From the NCBI GenBank assembly GCA_964526475.1, contig CAZGKF010000008.1:1-64000 (forward strand): DNA of 64,000 bases. The letters are read 5' to 3'. Position numbers and translations under genes: made by a program. Each line of letters starts with the position of its first letter. Positions within the stretch are counted from its first letter, which is position 1. Below the pieces are notes generated by a model. It was not told the origin of the DNA. It saw nothing but the letters and a program-made list of their open reading frames with translations, and searched no databases. The stretch comes from CAYVTV01 sp964526475 (GTDB lineage: Bacteria > Bacteroidota > Bacteroidia > Bacteroidales > GCA-2748055). Positions 37,222 to 44,972 of this stretch are shown piece by piece.

Positions 37222-37869
37222 TTAAGAAAAAAAGCTGGAGTTAAGCTGCATATTTAAATAAGTAAACCATTCACAAAGTACACTATTTCTGTAATTAAGT
37301 ATTGTTATATATCCTGTCTGAATACCCGGCAGTTTTAAGCTTTGACTCCAGGTAACTGAAAAACTCCGGTCAGGATATGCTTGCTTATCAACAAGAATCC
37401 AATTACTATTAAAAGAGCGCCCGGCTTCATGCAGCCTTTCAGACTTGCTGGTTATTGTTCTCAGGTCGTCGGGAAAATTATCCGGAATGTCAAAAAATCC
37501 ACAGTTAAAAACTGTCCGATTCAATGGATTTTTTTTCATTGTTAAGAAATCGTTAAATGAGGTTCCTGGCTCCAGTTTGATTGAATAATTGAATTCGATC
37601 CCTGATTTATCTGTTATGCCTTCAGTAGAAATTTGCATAATACCTCCGGGGAAATTTCCAATGGGTACAGATGTTAAGCGAAACTCACCGCTTAGTTTTG
37701 TAATTGTTCCGGCTGTTGTGACATGAATAATAACATTTGATCCAACCAGAGTTTCTCCTGTTTCCTTATCTTTTATCTTTTCCTCAATAAGCTCTGTTTG
37801 ACAAAAGACAGAAAGATAAACCATAAGAAAAAAGACAATAAAATAAATTTTTCTGATCATGATATTCAA
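37222..37869 (-). pseudogene. TonB-dependent receptor with plug deleted and barrel truncated
   Basis: The 215-residue frame has a signal peptide (IYFIVFFLMVYLSVFCQ) and a carboxypeptidase-regulatory-like strand set (KDKETGETLVGSNVIIHV, TTAGTITKLSGEFRLTSVP). It then jumps directly to a segment like the plug-barrel boundary of TonB receptors (GNFPGGIMQISTEG; compare ADFTGGIMNIETKD in the receptor at 32617-35517) and to first barrel strands. It ends where ~700 residues of barrel should follow. The core plug between ~66 and 67 is missing. I read it as an internal deletion plus C-terminal loss in an ancestral receptor gene. The frame is intact and could still make a small exported protein. An inner ATG at 37860 is also possible. 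Confidence 0.65.
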
Positions 37870-38203
37870 ATAACTGATTTGACGTAAAGGTACTCCGGGA
37901 GTCTTATAAAATTGTTAGCTATTTGTTATGATTGTATTACGGGATAGTTAATGAATCTTTAATTTTTTATTGTTTTAATCTGATCAATTGTGAAAATAAA
38001 AAATCTGACTGAGGAAAGTGTTAAAGTCAGGAGTTATTACTGCCATTTAAACACGGCCTGAATTTTGTAATATTCTTATTTATTAGTCCGTGCTAATGCC
38101 TCATACTTACTAAGCATAACCGCTTGTGCGGTTAAACATAATAAAAAACGTATTGCTCAAAAACTATTTTATTATACTTACGTTTAAATAGTAATATCAA
38201 AAT
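37870..38203. other. Divergent intergenic region with palindrome
   Basis: This 334-bp AT-rich gap separates the receptor fragment (minus) from the DUF4294 gene (plus). The only clear structure is the AACCGC-TTGT-GCGGTT palindrome at 38117-38134 and a weaker CTGACT/AGTCAG hairpin near 38010-38030. No coding frame is visible. Confidence 0.5.
38117..38134. repeat. AACCGC-TTGT-GCGGTT palindrome, copy 1
   Basis: Perfect 7-bp inverted repeat TAACCGC/GCGGTTA around a TTGT loop. The same hairpin recurs at 43668, 44155 (one G-T pair) and 47695 in this window, always between genes. Confidence 0.75.
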
Positions 38204-38797
38204 ATGAAGTGGATCTCAGTCATAATAGTTATGTTTGTTTTTATACATGAGGGGATTTCTCAAAGCACTGAAGAAAGTAGGGGAAGGTATGTAATGAAAA
38301 CAAAGATCATTGGGAATGACACTATTCTTTATTATGAGATCCCCGAAATAAATATATATCCCGGGTACCTTTTTAAAAACAGGTGGGATTACTGGAGATA
38401 CCAGCGTTTGGTAAGAAATGTCAAAGCTGCTTATCCTTATGCAAAACTAGCCGGAATAAAGCTCCGGGAACTGGACAGGCAACTGATGAATATAAGCGGT
38501 GAGAAAAAAAGGAGGGAAGCTGTTAAGCAGGCCGAGAAGAATATCAGGGCGGAGTTTGAGGAGGATGTAAAACATTTAACAATTACCCAGGGCAGAATAC
38601 TTATTAAACTGATTGACAGGGAAACCGGAAACACAACATATAATGTTCTGCAAAATATAAAAGGGAATGTTTCCGCAGTATTCTGGCAGGCTATTGCAAG
38701 AATATTCGGATCAAATCTTAAATCGGAATACGATCCTTATGGTGAAGATCAGTTGATTGAAATGATTATTGTTTTAATCGAAAACGGACAATTGTAA
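38204..38797 (+). CDS. DUF4294 domain-containing exported protein
   Basis: 197 residues with a short signal sequence (VIIVMFVFIHEGISQ). The body holds a segment rich in aromatic and basic residues (YPGYLFKNRWDYWRYQRLVR, NVKAAYPYAKLAGIKLRELD) followed by a charged helix pair, which is the pattern of the Bacteroidota-specific DUF4294 family. Function unknown. It lies 63 bp upstream of two CDGSH-type genes on the same strand and may share their transcript. Confidence 0.8.
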   Translation: MKWISVIIVMFVFIHEGISQSTEESRGRYVMKTKIIGNDTILYYEIPEINIYPGYLFKNRWDYWRYQRLVRNVKAAYPYAKLAGIKLRELDRQLMNISGEKKRREAVKQAEKNIRAEFEEDVKHLTITQGRILIKLIDRETGNTTYNVLQNIKGNVSAVFWQAIARIFGSNLKSEYDPYGEDQLIEMIIVLIENGQL

Positions 38798-38860
38798 ATG
38801 AATAAAAAAGTTTTAATATTTATAATCATTATTTTTATTTTGTTTTTTCAATTTTAAACT

Positions 38861-39346
38861 ATGAGTCAAAATAGCAGAAGATATTCAAACGAAGAGATAA
38901 CGGTTTTCTGGAAACCTTCAAAATGTATTCATGCCACCACCTGTTTCCGCGAACTGCTGGAGGTATTTAACCCCCGCAAACGTCCATGGATAAACATGAA
39001 AGGAGCTCCAACCGGGAAAATCATAAAAGTTGTTGACAAATGTCCAACACAGGCGATAAGCTGGAAGTGGAACAAAGATATAGAAACATCTGCAAATCAG
39101 GTGAGTACAGATAATAACACAGAAATTACCCCTTCAGATGTATTTGCAATGAAGGAAGATAATTCAGCACTTATAACAATAATGAAAGACGGACCAATTC
39201 TGGTTGAAGGAAATTTTAAAACTATAAGTGGAAGTGGCTCTGAATTACATTCAATGAAAATGACCTCATTCTGTCGTTGTGGTAATTCGCACAACCAGCC
39301 ATATTGTGACGGGACACACAGAAAAACAGGATTTATCGATAAATAA
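38861..39346 (+). CDS. Iron-sulfur protein: divergent 4Fe-4S plus CDGSH domain
   Basis: 161 residues. The first ~70 match the divergent mono-cluster ferredoxin-like domain (Fer4_19): WKPSKCIHATTCFRELLEVF followed by VDKCPTQAISW, offering Cys ligands. A linker with DGPILVEGNFK leads to a C-terminal CDGSH-type zinc-finger-like motif, FCRCGNSHNQPYCDGTHRKTGF split as CRCG...YCDGTH, the ligand set (3 Cys, 1 His) for a [2Fe-2S] cluster. No membrane helix is present, so it is likely cytoplasmic. Role in redox or iron-sulfur homeostasis is inferred. Confidence 0.9.
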   Translation: MSQNSRRYSNEEITVFWKPSKCIHATTCFRELLEVFNPRKRPWINMKGAPTGKIIKVVDKCPTQAISWKWNKDIETSANQVSTDNNTEITPSDVFAMKEDNSALITIMKDGPILVEGNFKTISGSGSELHSMKMTSFCRCGNSHNQPYCDGTHRKTGFIDK

Positions 39347-39355
39347 AATATAATT

Positions 39356-39547
39356 ATGTCAGAAAAAGCAGCGAATTTCAGGGTTTTAGAAGGGGGCCCA
39401 CTTGAGGTATCAGGGGATTTCACCCTTACAGGAAAGCATGGCGATATAATTGAAGCAGGCAGTCCTGTTTATCTGTGCAGATGCGGTTCTTCTAAGAATA
39501 AACCTTTCTGTGACGGGAGCCATAAAAAGATTGGTTTTAATAAGTAA
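39356..39547 (+). CDS. Small CDGSH-type iron-sulfur protein
   Basis: 63 residues, a stand-alone CDGSH domain: GGPLEVSGDFTLT followed by CRCGSSKNKPFCDGSHKK. The ligands for a [2Fe-2S] cluster (CxC...C...H) are complete. It begins 9 bp after the two-domain iron-sulfur gene and resembles that protein's C-terminal half, so the two probably arose by duplication and are expressed together. It ends 3 bp from the convergent biotin carrier gene. Confidence 0.9.
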   Translation: MSEKAANFRVLEGGPLEVSGDFTLTGKHGDIIEAGSPVYLCRCGSSKNKPFCDGSHKKIGFNK

Positions 39548-39550
39548 AAA

Positions 39551-39937
39551 TCAATTTGCAGAAATCTCTGCAATAAGCTGCCCTTTGTTAATAACATCAC
39601 CTTTCCTGACATGCAAAGCCATAATCTTCCCGTCAACAGGCATAACTATTTTATTCAGCATCTTCATCGCCTCAAAAACAAGCATAATCCTACCCTGCTT
39701 AATTACCTGCCCAGGTTTAACTAACACATCTATTATAGTTCCCGGGAGATAAGAAACAATATTGCCGGGATCATGAGGAATATACTTCTTTCTGTTTTCA
39801 AACTTTTTAGTAAAAGTAGTTCGATATTTTGTTTCTCCTATCTGCAGTATTTTGCATTTGATTTTTTTTTCACAGGCATTTTCAATAGGCTTTCCACCAG
39901 GTTTATTTTTCATTTCCGGAGTTGAATCTATTTTCAT
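39551..39937 (-). CDS. Biotin carboxyl carrier protein
   Basis: 128 residues. The C-terminal ~65 form a biotinyl domain with VFEAMKMLNKI, Lys92 in AMKM being the expected biotinylation site. The N-terminal ~55 residues are basic and poorly conserved. It follows the carboxyltransferase gene by 12 bp and should shuttle carboxybiotin for it. A biotin carboxylase subunit or membrane decarboxylase subunit, one of which is needed for a complete enzyme, is not in the window. Confidence 0.9.
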   Translation of the reverse strand: MKIDSTPEMKNKPGGKPIENACEKKIKCKILQIGETKYRTTFTKKFENRKKYIPHDPGNIVSYLPGTIIDVLVKPGQVIKQGRIMLVFEAMKMLNKIVMPVDGKIMALHVRKGDVINKGQLIAEISAN

Positions 39938-39949
39938 GTACAGTTATTT

Positions 39950-41494
39950 TTAGAAAGGGGGGATACCATGTTTTTTCCTTGGTAAATAAATTTCTTTATT
40001 TGCTGATACTTCTATGGCATGTTGAAGTATAGTTCTTGTTTCTTCCGGTTCAATTACCGAATCTATATATCCTTTTGCCGCAGCAACATAAGGATTAGCA
40101 AATTTCTCTTTATACTCCTTTATTTTAAGTTTTCTCATTTTTTCCGGATCGCTTGCTGATGATATCTCTCTTCTGAAAATAATGTTTGCAGCTCCTTCCG
40201 GGCCCATAACAGCAATTTCCCCTGTTGGCCAGGCAAATACGAAATCTGCTCTGAGATGTCGGGAATTCATTGCAATATAGCCACCTCCATATGCCTTGCG
40301 CAGTATAATAGTTATTTTCGGAACAGTAGCCTCACTGTATGCATACAGCACCTTAGCTCCATGACGGATTACACCGGCATGCTCCTGATCGACCCCCGGG
40401 AGATAACCTGGTAAGTCAACAAGTGTTACAACAGGCATATTAAATGCATCGCAAAATCTGATGAATCTGGCTGCTTTATCAGATGAATCCACATCAAGTA
40501 CCCCTGCAAGAACCAAAGGTTGATTGCATACAAATCCAACTGATTCTCCATGTATTCTGCCAAAACCGATTACAATGTTTCTTGCCCACATTTCCTGTAC
40601 TTCCAGAAAATCTGAATCATCAACCATGCATCTGATAACATCTCTTACATCATAAGGCTGACGAGGATCAACTGGTACTACTGAAGTTATGTTATATCCT
40701 CGTTTAGGAAGTTTTGGTTTGGTTTTTTCGGCTTTTTCTTTATTGCTCCAGGGAAGAAAGGATAAAAGTTTTTTTATCTGTTCAAAACATTCCTCCTCGC
40801 TTTCAGCGAAAAAGTGCGCATTCCCGGTAATCTCACTATGAACCTTTGCTCCTCCCAGGTCTTCCATGGTGATCTCTTCGCCAAGAACGGTCTTTATAAC
40901 TTCCGGACCGGTAATAAACATTTTTGATATTTTATCCACCACAAAAACAAAATCAGTAAGTGCCGGAGAGTAAACAGCACCTCCGGCACAAGGCCCGAGA
41001 ATAACAGATATCTGGGGAATCACGCCCGAAGCAATAGTATTACGGAAAAATATCTCACCATAACCTGCAAGCGAATTAACTCCTTCCTGAATACGTGCAC
41101 CCCCGGAGTCATTAATACCTATTAACGGCATCTTCATTTTCAGCGAATGATCCATTATCTTGGTTATTTTCCTCGCATGCATCAGGCCTAGTGATCCACC
41201 TGCCACAGTAAAGTCCTGGGCGAAAATACAAATCGGCTTTTTATGCATAGTCCCGGTACCAATAACAACTCCGTCACCGTGAAGGATCTTTTTATCCATA
41301 TCAAAATCCCGTGCATCATGTTCCACAAAAAGATCATATTCGTTGAAAGAACCTTTATCAAGAATTGACATAATTCTCTCCCGGGCAGTCATCTTCCCCA
41401 TTGCAACCTGCTTTTGAATCGCCTGCTCTCCTCCTCCCAGAAGCACCTGCTCACGACGTTTCTTAAGCTCAAGAATTTTCTTGTTAACAGCCAT
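39950..41494 (-). CDS. Acyl-CoA carboxylase carboxyltransferase (propionyl/methylmalonyl-CoA type)
   Basis: 514 residues, the usual length of PccB/MmdA proteins. Both crotonase-like halves are present: GGGEQAIQKQVAMGKMTARER near the start, then NDSGGARIQEGVNSLAGYGE, GPCAGGAVYSPALTDF, and in the C-terminal half VDLPGYLPGVDQEHAGVIRH and KAYGGGYIAMNSR. It transfers CO2 between biotin and propionyl-CoA or a related acyl-CoA. Pairing with a small biotin carrier fits either a methylmalonyl-CoA decarboxylase alpha subunit or a propionyl-CoA carboxylase beta subunit; sequence alone does not decide. Confidence 0.93.
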   Translation of the reverse strand: MAVNKKILELKKRREQVLLGGGEQAIQKQVAMGKMTARERIMSILDKGSFNEYDLFVEHDARDFDMDKKILHGDGVVIGTGTMHKKPICIFAQDFTVAGGSLGLMHARKITKIMDHSLKMKMPLIGINDSGGARIQEGVNSLAGYGEIFFRNTIASGVIPQISVILGPCAGGAVYSPALTDFVFVVDKISKMFITGPEVIKTVLGEEITMEDLGGAKVHSEITGNAHFFAESEEECFEQIKKLLSFLPWSNKEKAEKTKPKLPKRGYNITSVVPVDPRQPYDVRDVIRCMVDDSDFLEVQEMWARNIVIGFGRIHGESVGFVCNQPLVLAGVLDVDSSDKAARFIRFCDAFNMPVVTLVDLPGYLPGVDQEHAGVIRHGAKVLYAYSEATVPKITIILRKAYGGGYIAMNSRHLRADFVFAWPTGEIAVMGPEGAANIIFRREISSASDPEKMRKLKIKEYKEKFANPYVAAAKGYIDSVIEPEETRTILQHAIEVSANKEIYLPRKKHGIPPF

Positions 41495-41705
41495 ATAATA
41501 TTAATTTAATGAATATTACCAGATTAAATAGTGTAATAAAAAGTAATCAGTTTATTAAATCTCAACCTGCAATCTTAGTAAATGGTTTGAACTTAAAAAA
41601 ATCTGTTTAACATGCAAAATCCTAAATAATAAGATAGAAAATTGATTTACATATAATTATGATATTCAACTTTCGTCAAATTTTTTTCGTCAGAAAATAT
41701 ATAAG

Positions 41706-43427
41706 TTATTTAATTTTCACCTTTTTATCATCCGGCCAGTTTGTGGAAAAATCATTCCAGTAATCATTTATCGTTGTTTTTATTTCTTTCCTCAGAATGA
41801 AAATTCCTATAAGGTTTGGGATTGCCATTAATGCAATAGTAATGTAGGAAAGGTTCCAGATAATGGTTGTATCAGTGAAAGAAGCAAGGAAAAATGCAGC
41901 TATATAAACAATCTTATACCAGATTTCATGTTTAACACCAAAAAGATAAGTAACCCCCCTGCTCCCGTAATACGACCAGGAAATAGCAGTGCTAAAAGCA
42001 AAGAGCAATAATCCAATTGCCACAATGTATTGTCCGTAGTTGCCAATAAAACTTCTGTTAAATGCCTCAGCTGTCAATGGTGCGCTATGAATTAGAGACT
42101 TCCCTTCGATAATCAGTCCGCTGACAGACCTCCTGTCGGGTTTCCCATTGATGATCCTCAACTTTCCATTAAAGAGCTCTTTATCTGAGAATACGACAAT
42201 TTCTTCAGCAACAGAACGGGCATGAATGACAGTAAGTGTATCCTGTATTTCCCCATCAACAATTTGCAATTCACCGGTAAAAAGTTCCAGTGGTTCTTTT
42301 CCCATGATATGACGTTTCAATACTGCTTTTTCATTTTCAGTATTCTCATGAAAATATCCGGCAAGTATCTGGATATCGGCATCTTCAAACTGATTTCTTA
42401 ATTTTTCATTCCACACACCGGACGATAACAATACCAATCCGGTAAGAAAACAAATAATTATGGTGTCAATAAAAGGTTCAAGGATAGCAACCATTCCTTC
42501 TGATACAGGTTCATGAGCTTTTGCAGCAGAGTGAGCTATAGGAGCAGATCCCTGCCCTGCCTCATTTGAAAACAATCCCCTGTTAACACCTTTATTAAAT
42601 GTAAAGGCAAACCCTGCACCAAGAAATCCTCCCACAGCTGCACTGCCCGTAAAAGCATCCTTGAAAATTGCAATAAAGGAGGGAATGATATTATGGTAAT
42701 TTGTTGTTATGACAAGAAGAGCACCCAGAAAATATAAAATTGCCATCACCGGTACCAGAGTAGAAGTTACCTTTGCAATCCGTTTTATGCCACCAATAAT
42801 TACCAACGCCAATAGAAAAGCCAGAACAGCTCCGGTAAGGATCTTCTCAATGCCGAATGTCTGGAACAGAGCATTTGAAATGCTGTTTATTTGCGGTAAA
42901 CTACCGGTTCCAAAGGATGATAAGATAGTAGCGAAAGCAAAAAAAGCTCCTAACCAGACTCCGGTACGGATAATTTTCCCTGAAGGAGTATTGATGTTCA
43001 GCCTCTTTTTCATGTAATACATTGGGCCACCCGATATGCTTCCATCAGGTAAAATATCCCTGTACTTATGAGAAATGGTAACCTCAACAAATTTTGTACA
43101 CATTCCCAACAGGGCAGTCATAAGCATCCAGAAAAGTGCTGCAGGTCCTCCAAGATGTATCGCAAGCGCTACTCCGGCAATATTTCCGGTACCCACAGTA
43201 CCTGAAAGAGCTGTAGCAAGTGCCTGGAAATGTGTCGTATCTCCGATGTCCGTATCTTTATCATACTTCCCCCTTACGATCTTCAGTGCATGACGGAAAT
43301 ACCGTATCTGCGGAAACCTGAGATAAAAAGTGAAAAAAAGGCCTGTGCCCAGCAAAAGAAATACAAACCACTGATGACCACCAATATATTGATCGATCCA
43401 TAGAAGAAATGCATTTATTTCCTGCAT
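41706..43427 (-). CDS. Sodium/alanine (AGCS) symporter with extra soluble segment
   Basis: The ATG at 43427 (MQEINAFLLWIDQYIGGHQW) is preferred to the upstream one at 43574, because the AGCS family starts with this helix. The 573-residue protein has about ten membrane segments and the family motifs GTVGTGNIAGVALAI, GGPAALFWM and FSNEAGQGSAPIAHSAAKA. Family members import alanine or glycine with Na+ through the inner membrane. Between helices, residues ~370-465 (HENTENEKAVLKRHIMG onward) form an unusual ~95-residue hydrophilic beta-rich insertion. The gene stands alone; its 210-bp downstream space is AT-rich and empty. Confidence 0.92.
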   Translation of the reverse strand: MQEINAFLLWIDQYIGGHQWFVFLLLGTGLFFTFYLRFPQIRYFRHALKIVRGKYDKDTDIGDTTHFQALATALSGTVGTGNIAGVALAIHLGGPAALFWMLMTALLGMCTKFVEVTISHKYRDILPDGSISGGPMYYMKKRLNINTPSGKIIRTGVWLGAFFAFATILSSFGTGSLPQINSISNALFQTFGIEKILTGAVLAFLLALVIIGGIKRIAKVTSTLVPVMAILYFLGALLVITTNYHNIIPSFIAIFKDAFTGSAAVGGFLGAGFAFTFNKGVNRGLFSNEAGQGSAPIAHSAAKAHEPVSEGMVAILEPFIDTIIICFLTGLVLLSSGVWNEKLRNQFEDADIQILAGYFHENTENEKAVLKRHIMGKEPLELFTGELQIVDGEIQDTLTVIHARSVAEEIVVFSDKELFNGKLRIINGKPDRRSVSGLIIEGKSLIHSAPLTAEAFNRSFIGNYGQYIVAIGLLLFAFSTAISWSYYGSRGVTYLFGVKHEIWYKIVYIAAFFLASFTDTTIIWNLSYITIALMAIPNLIGIFILRKEIKTTINDYWNDFSTNWPDDKKVKIK

Positions 43428-43667
43428 AATATCAATTGTTGTATGGGGAAAAATATGAGAAGCAAAAAAACAAAAAATATCCGGAAAGATCAAAATTGTA
43501 TAAGATTCTTTTATTAATAAGGAAAAGATATATAAAACAGTTATGGTATTGACATCCCCGTCTCTGTAATACACAATGTAAAACCAATTCTTACTCCTTG
43601 TATGAGTAAGTCGGCCAAAACCTTATAAAATTTAACTGTTGTCCGGCAAAATATCAGAATATTAATA

Positions 43668-43685
43668 AAACCGCTTGTGCGGTTT
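43668..43685. repeat. AACCGC-TTGT-GCGGTT palindrome, copy 2
   Basis: Perfect 7-bp inverted repeat AAACCGC/GCGGTTT around TTGT, immediately beside a cluster of four other hairpins. One of these (43738-43759) shares the GCTTGTGC core. Confidence 0.75.
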
Positions 43686-43710
43686 AATGACATGTAAGCG
43701 TTTAGCAACA

Positions 43711-43837
43711 CAACCCGGAGGGTTGAAATTAGAATAGCCCGGGGCGCTTGTGCCCTGGGGTAACTGTATCCAAATCCCCGCAACCCCGGATAGGGGTTGA
43801 AATATCCGTGGATGTGGAAGCTCAACCCTTCCAGGGT
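43711..43837. repeat. Cluster of four GC-rich hairpins
   Basis: Four consecutive inverted repeats stand out from the AT-rich background: CAACCC/GGGTTG (43711-43725), CCCGGGGC/GCCCTGGG (43738-43759, loop GCTTGT), CAACCCC/GGGGTTG (43781-43799) and ACCCT/AGGGT (43825-43837). The layout is like extragenic palindromic repeat units mobilised by REP-associated transposases in other genomes, though no such transposase is seen here. The cluster joins directly onto a truncated transposase reading frame. Confidence 0.65.
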
Positions 43838-43855
43838 GAATGAAATGGTCAACCT

Positions 43856-44123
43856 TTAGTTTCCCCCAAAAATAGTTTTCGCTGTCAATGCCAATGGATT
43901 CACCTGTAATTGATAACACAATAATCTCACAATCAGATAATTTAGGTTTATTACTATAAGGGAACAAATTGTCATGTTCATTAAGCTCAGAAGATAGAAA
44001 TGATTTTGAAATATGAAAAAACTTGTCAAAATTTGATTTTAAGTTATGCATAAAAGAGTTGTTTTTGTAGAGATTAATAACTCTAATATACTGTTTATCA
44101 GTATTATGCATAACCTTTTTCAT
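43856..44123 (-). pseudogene. N-terminal fragment of IS982-like transposase
   Basis: About 88 residues from an ATG at 44123: NLYKNNSFMHNLKSNFDKFF, then KLSDCEIIVLSITGESIGID and SENYFWGKL. This resembles the N-terminus of IS982-family transposases in Bacteroidota (a xLSDxEIIxLxxxxE segment followed by DSEN). Similarity ends where the GC-rich hairpin cluster begins (~43855), and the remainder of the open frame merely reads through hairpin DNA. The catalytic DDE part is missing, so this is a dead fragment. Confidence 0.6.
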
Positions 44124-44154
44124 GTATGGTTATTAACAATTTTTAAAAGTAATC

Positions 44155-44172
44155 AAACTGCACAAGCGGTTT
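44155..44172. repeat. AACCGC-type palindrome, copy 3
   Basis: AAACTGC-ACAA-GCGGTTT: the reverse orientation of the same hairpin with one G-T pair in the stem. It lies 32 bp upstream of the IS982-like fragment's start codon. Confidence 0.65.
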
Positions 44173-44261
44173 AATAATAAGAAAATAAGTTTTGTGGCAA
44201 ATTATTAAAATTTCAAATTATCTTTAAAAAGATACTCTGGTAGTTAAACTAGTTTAAAAAT

Positions 44262-44372
44262 ATGGCAAATAGAAAGTATTTATTTGGAATTGATATCGGC
44301 GGGACCAAATGTGCCGTAATACTTGGTAATGCTGATGCGGATAGTTTCAACTTTCTTATGTCTAAAATATAA
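44262..44372 (+). pseudogene. ROK-family sugar kinase stub
   Basis: A 36-codon frame starts MANRKYLFGIDIGGTKCAVI and ends soon after at a TAA (44370-44372). The phosphate-1 motif of ROK kinases (GIDIGGTKxAV) is perfect, but the remaining ~270 residues of a ROK kinase or repressor are absent. The last ~10 codons (SFNFLMSKI) look unrelated. It is therefore the 5' end of a sugar kinase gene cut off by a deletion. Confidence 0.75.
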
Positions 44373-44384
44373 AATGAAACCTTT

Positions 44385-44903
44385 ATGATAATGAAAAGAA
44401 AATTGATAATTCTAATTATGACATGCATTTTTGCATTCTCCGCGTTTTCTCCATCCGGCTATAACGAATTAGAGATAAATATTAATGATGTGTACAAGCT
44501 TTCAGCTCAGGATATTTCCATGCAATCTAAGCCTGATATGCTGGTGAAAGACCTTATACAGGGATAAAAATATGCTGTTTTTTTCAATGCAAGAGGTAAT
44601 CCGGATCAGAAAGTTACTCTTAAGGTTCAGGATGTGGAAGAGAATAACTGGATATATGTCAATTCATGGATTAACATTTCCGGTATAAGCAATACATACG
44701 GACCATTTGTTTTTACCTGCCGAAGTGATGTACCAAAGAGAATCAGTATTACGCCTGTTGAGAAAGAGAACCTGATAATTGTTGATGATATAAAAATAAC
44801 CCCTGCTACACGCGAGATGTTAGCTAAGGGTAAAAAACTAAAAGATAAAGAACTTCAACTTGATTATGATACCTATCACTTTCAGGTTGACAGATCTAAC
44901 TGA
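44385..44903 (+). pseudogene. Exported protein gene interrupted by a nonsense codon
   Basis: The frame starts with a signal peptide (KLIILIMTCIFAFSAFSPSG) and runs 60 codons to a TAA at 44565-44567. It continues in the same frame without another stop (KYAVFFNARGNPDQKVTLKV, VEENNWIYVNSWINISGISN) to 44903, giving ~172 residues if the stop were a sense codon. The beta-rich second half looks like a small carbohydrate-binding or Ig-like domain. One point mutation would explain the split. The intact family is not recognised. The segment lies between the kinase stub and the UroD operon. Confidence 0.6.
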
Positions 44904-44972
44904 CAAAAGTGATCAGGTTATCCCTTTAACCAGGAAGAATACTTCAGTCTTTTCCTTTTAGAAGCCATTTAA

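Noticed and set aside
43541..43852. 103-codon minus-strand frame across the hairpin cluster
   Set aside because: Its translation comes from GC-rich palindromic repeats (proline/glycine-rich reading of hairpins) and not from a gene.
44565..44567. Programmed read-through or unusual decoding at the TAA of the split gene
   Set aside because: TAA is the least permissive stop and no recoding structure or downstream signal is visible. Decay next to other pseudogenes is simpler.
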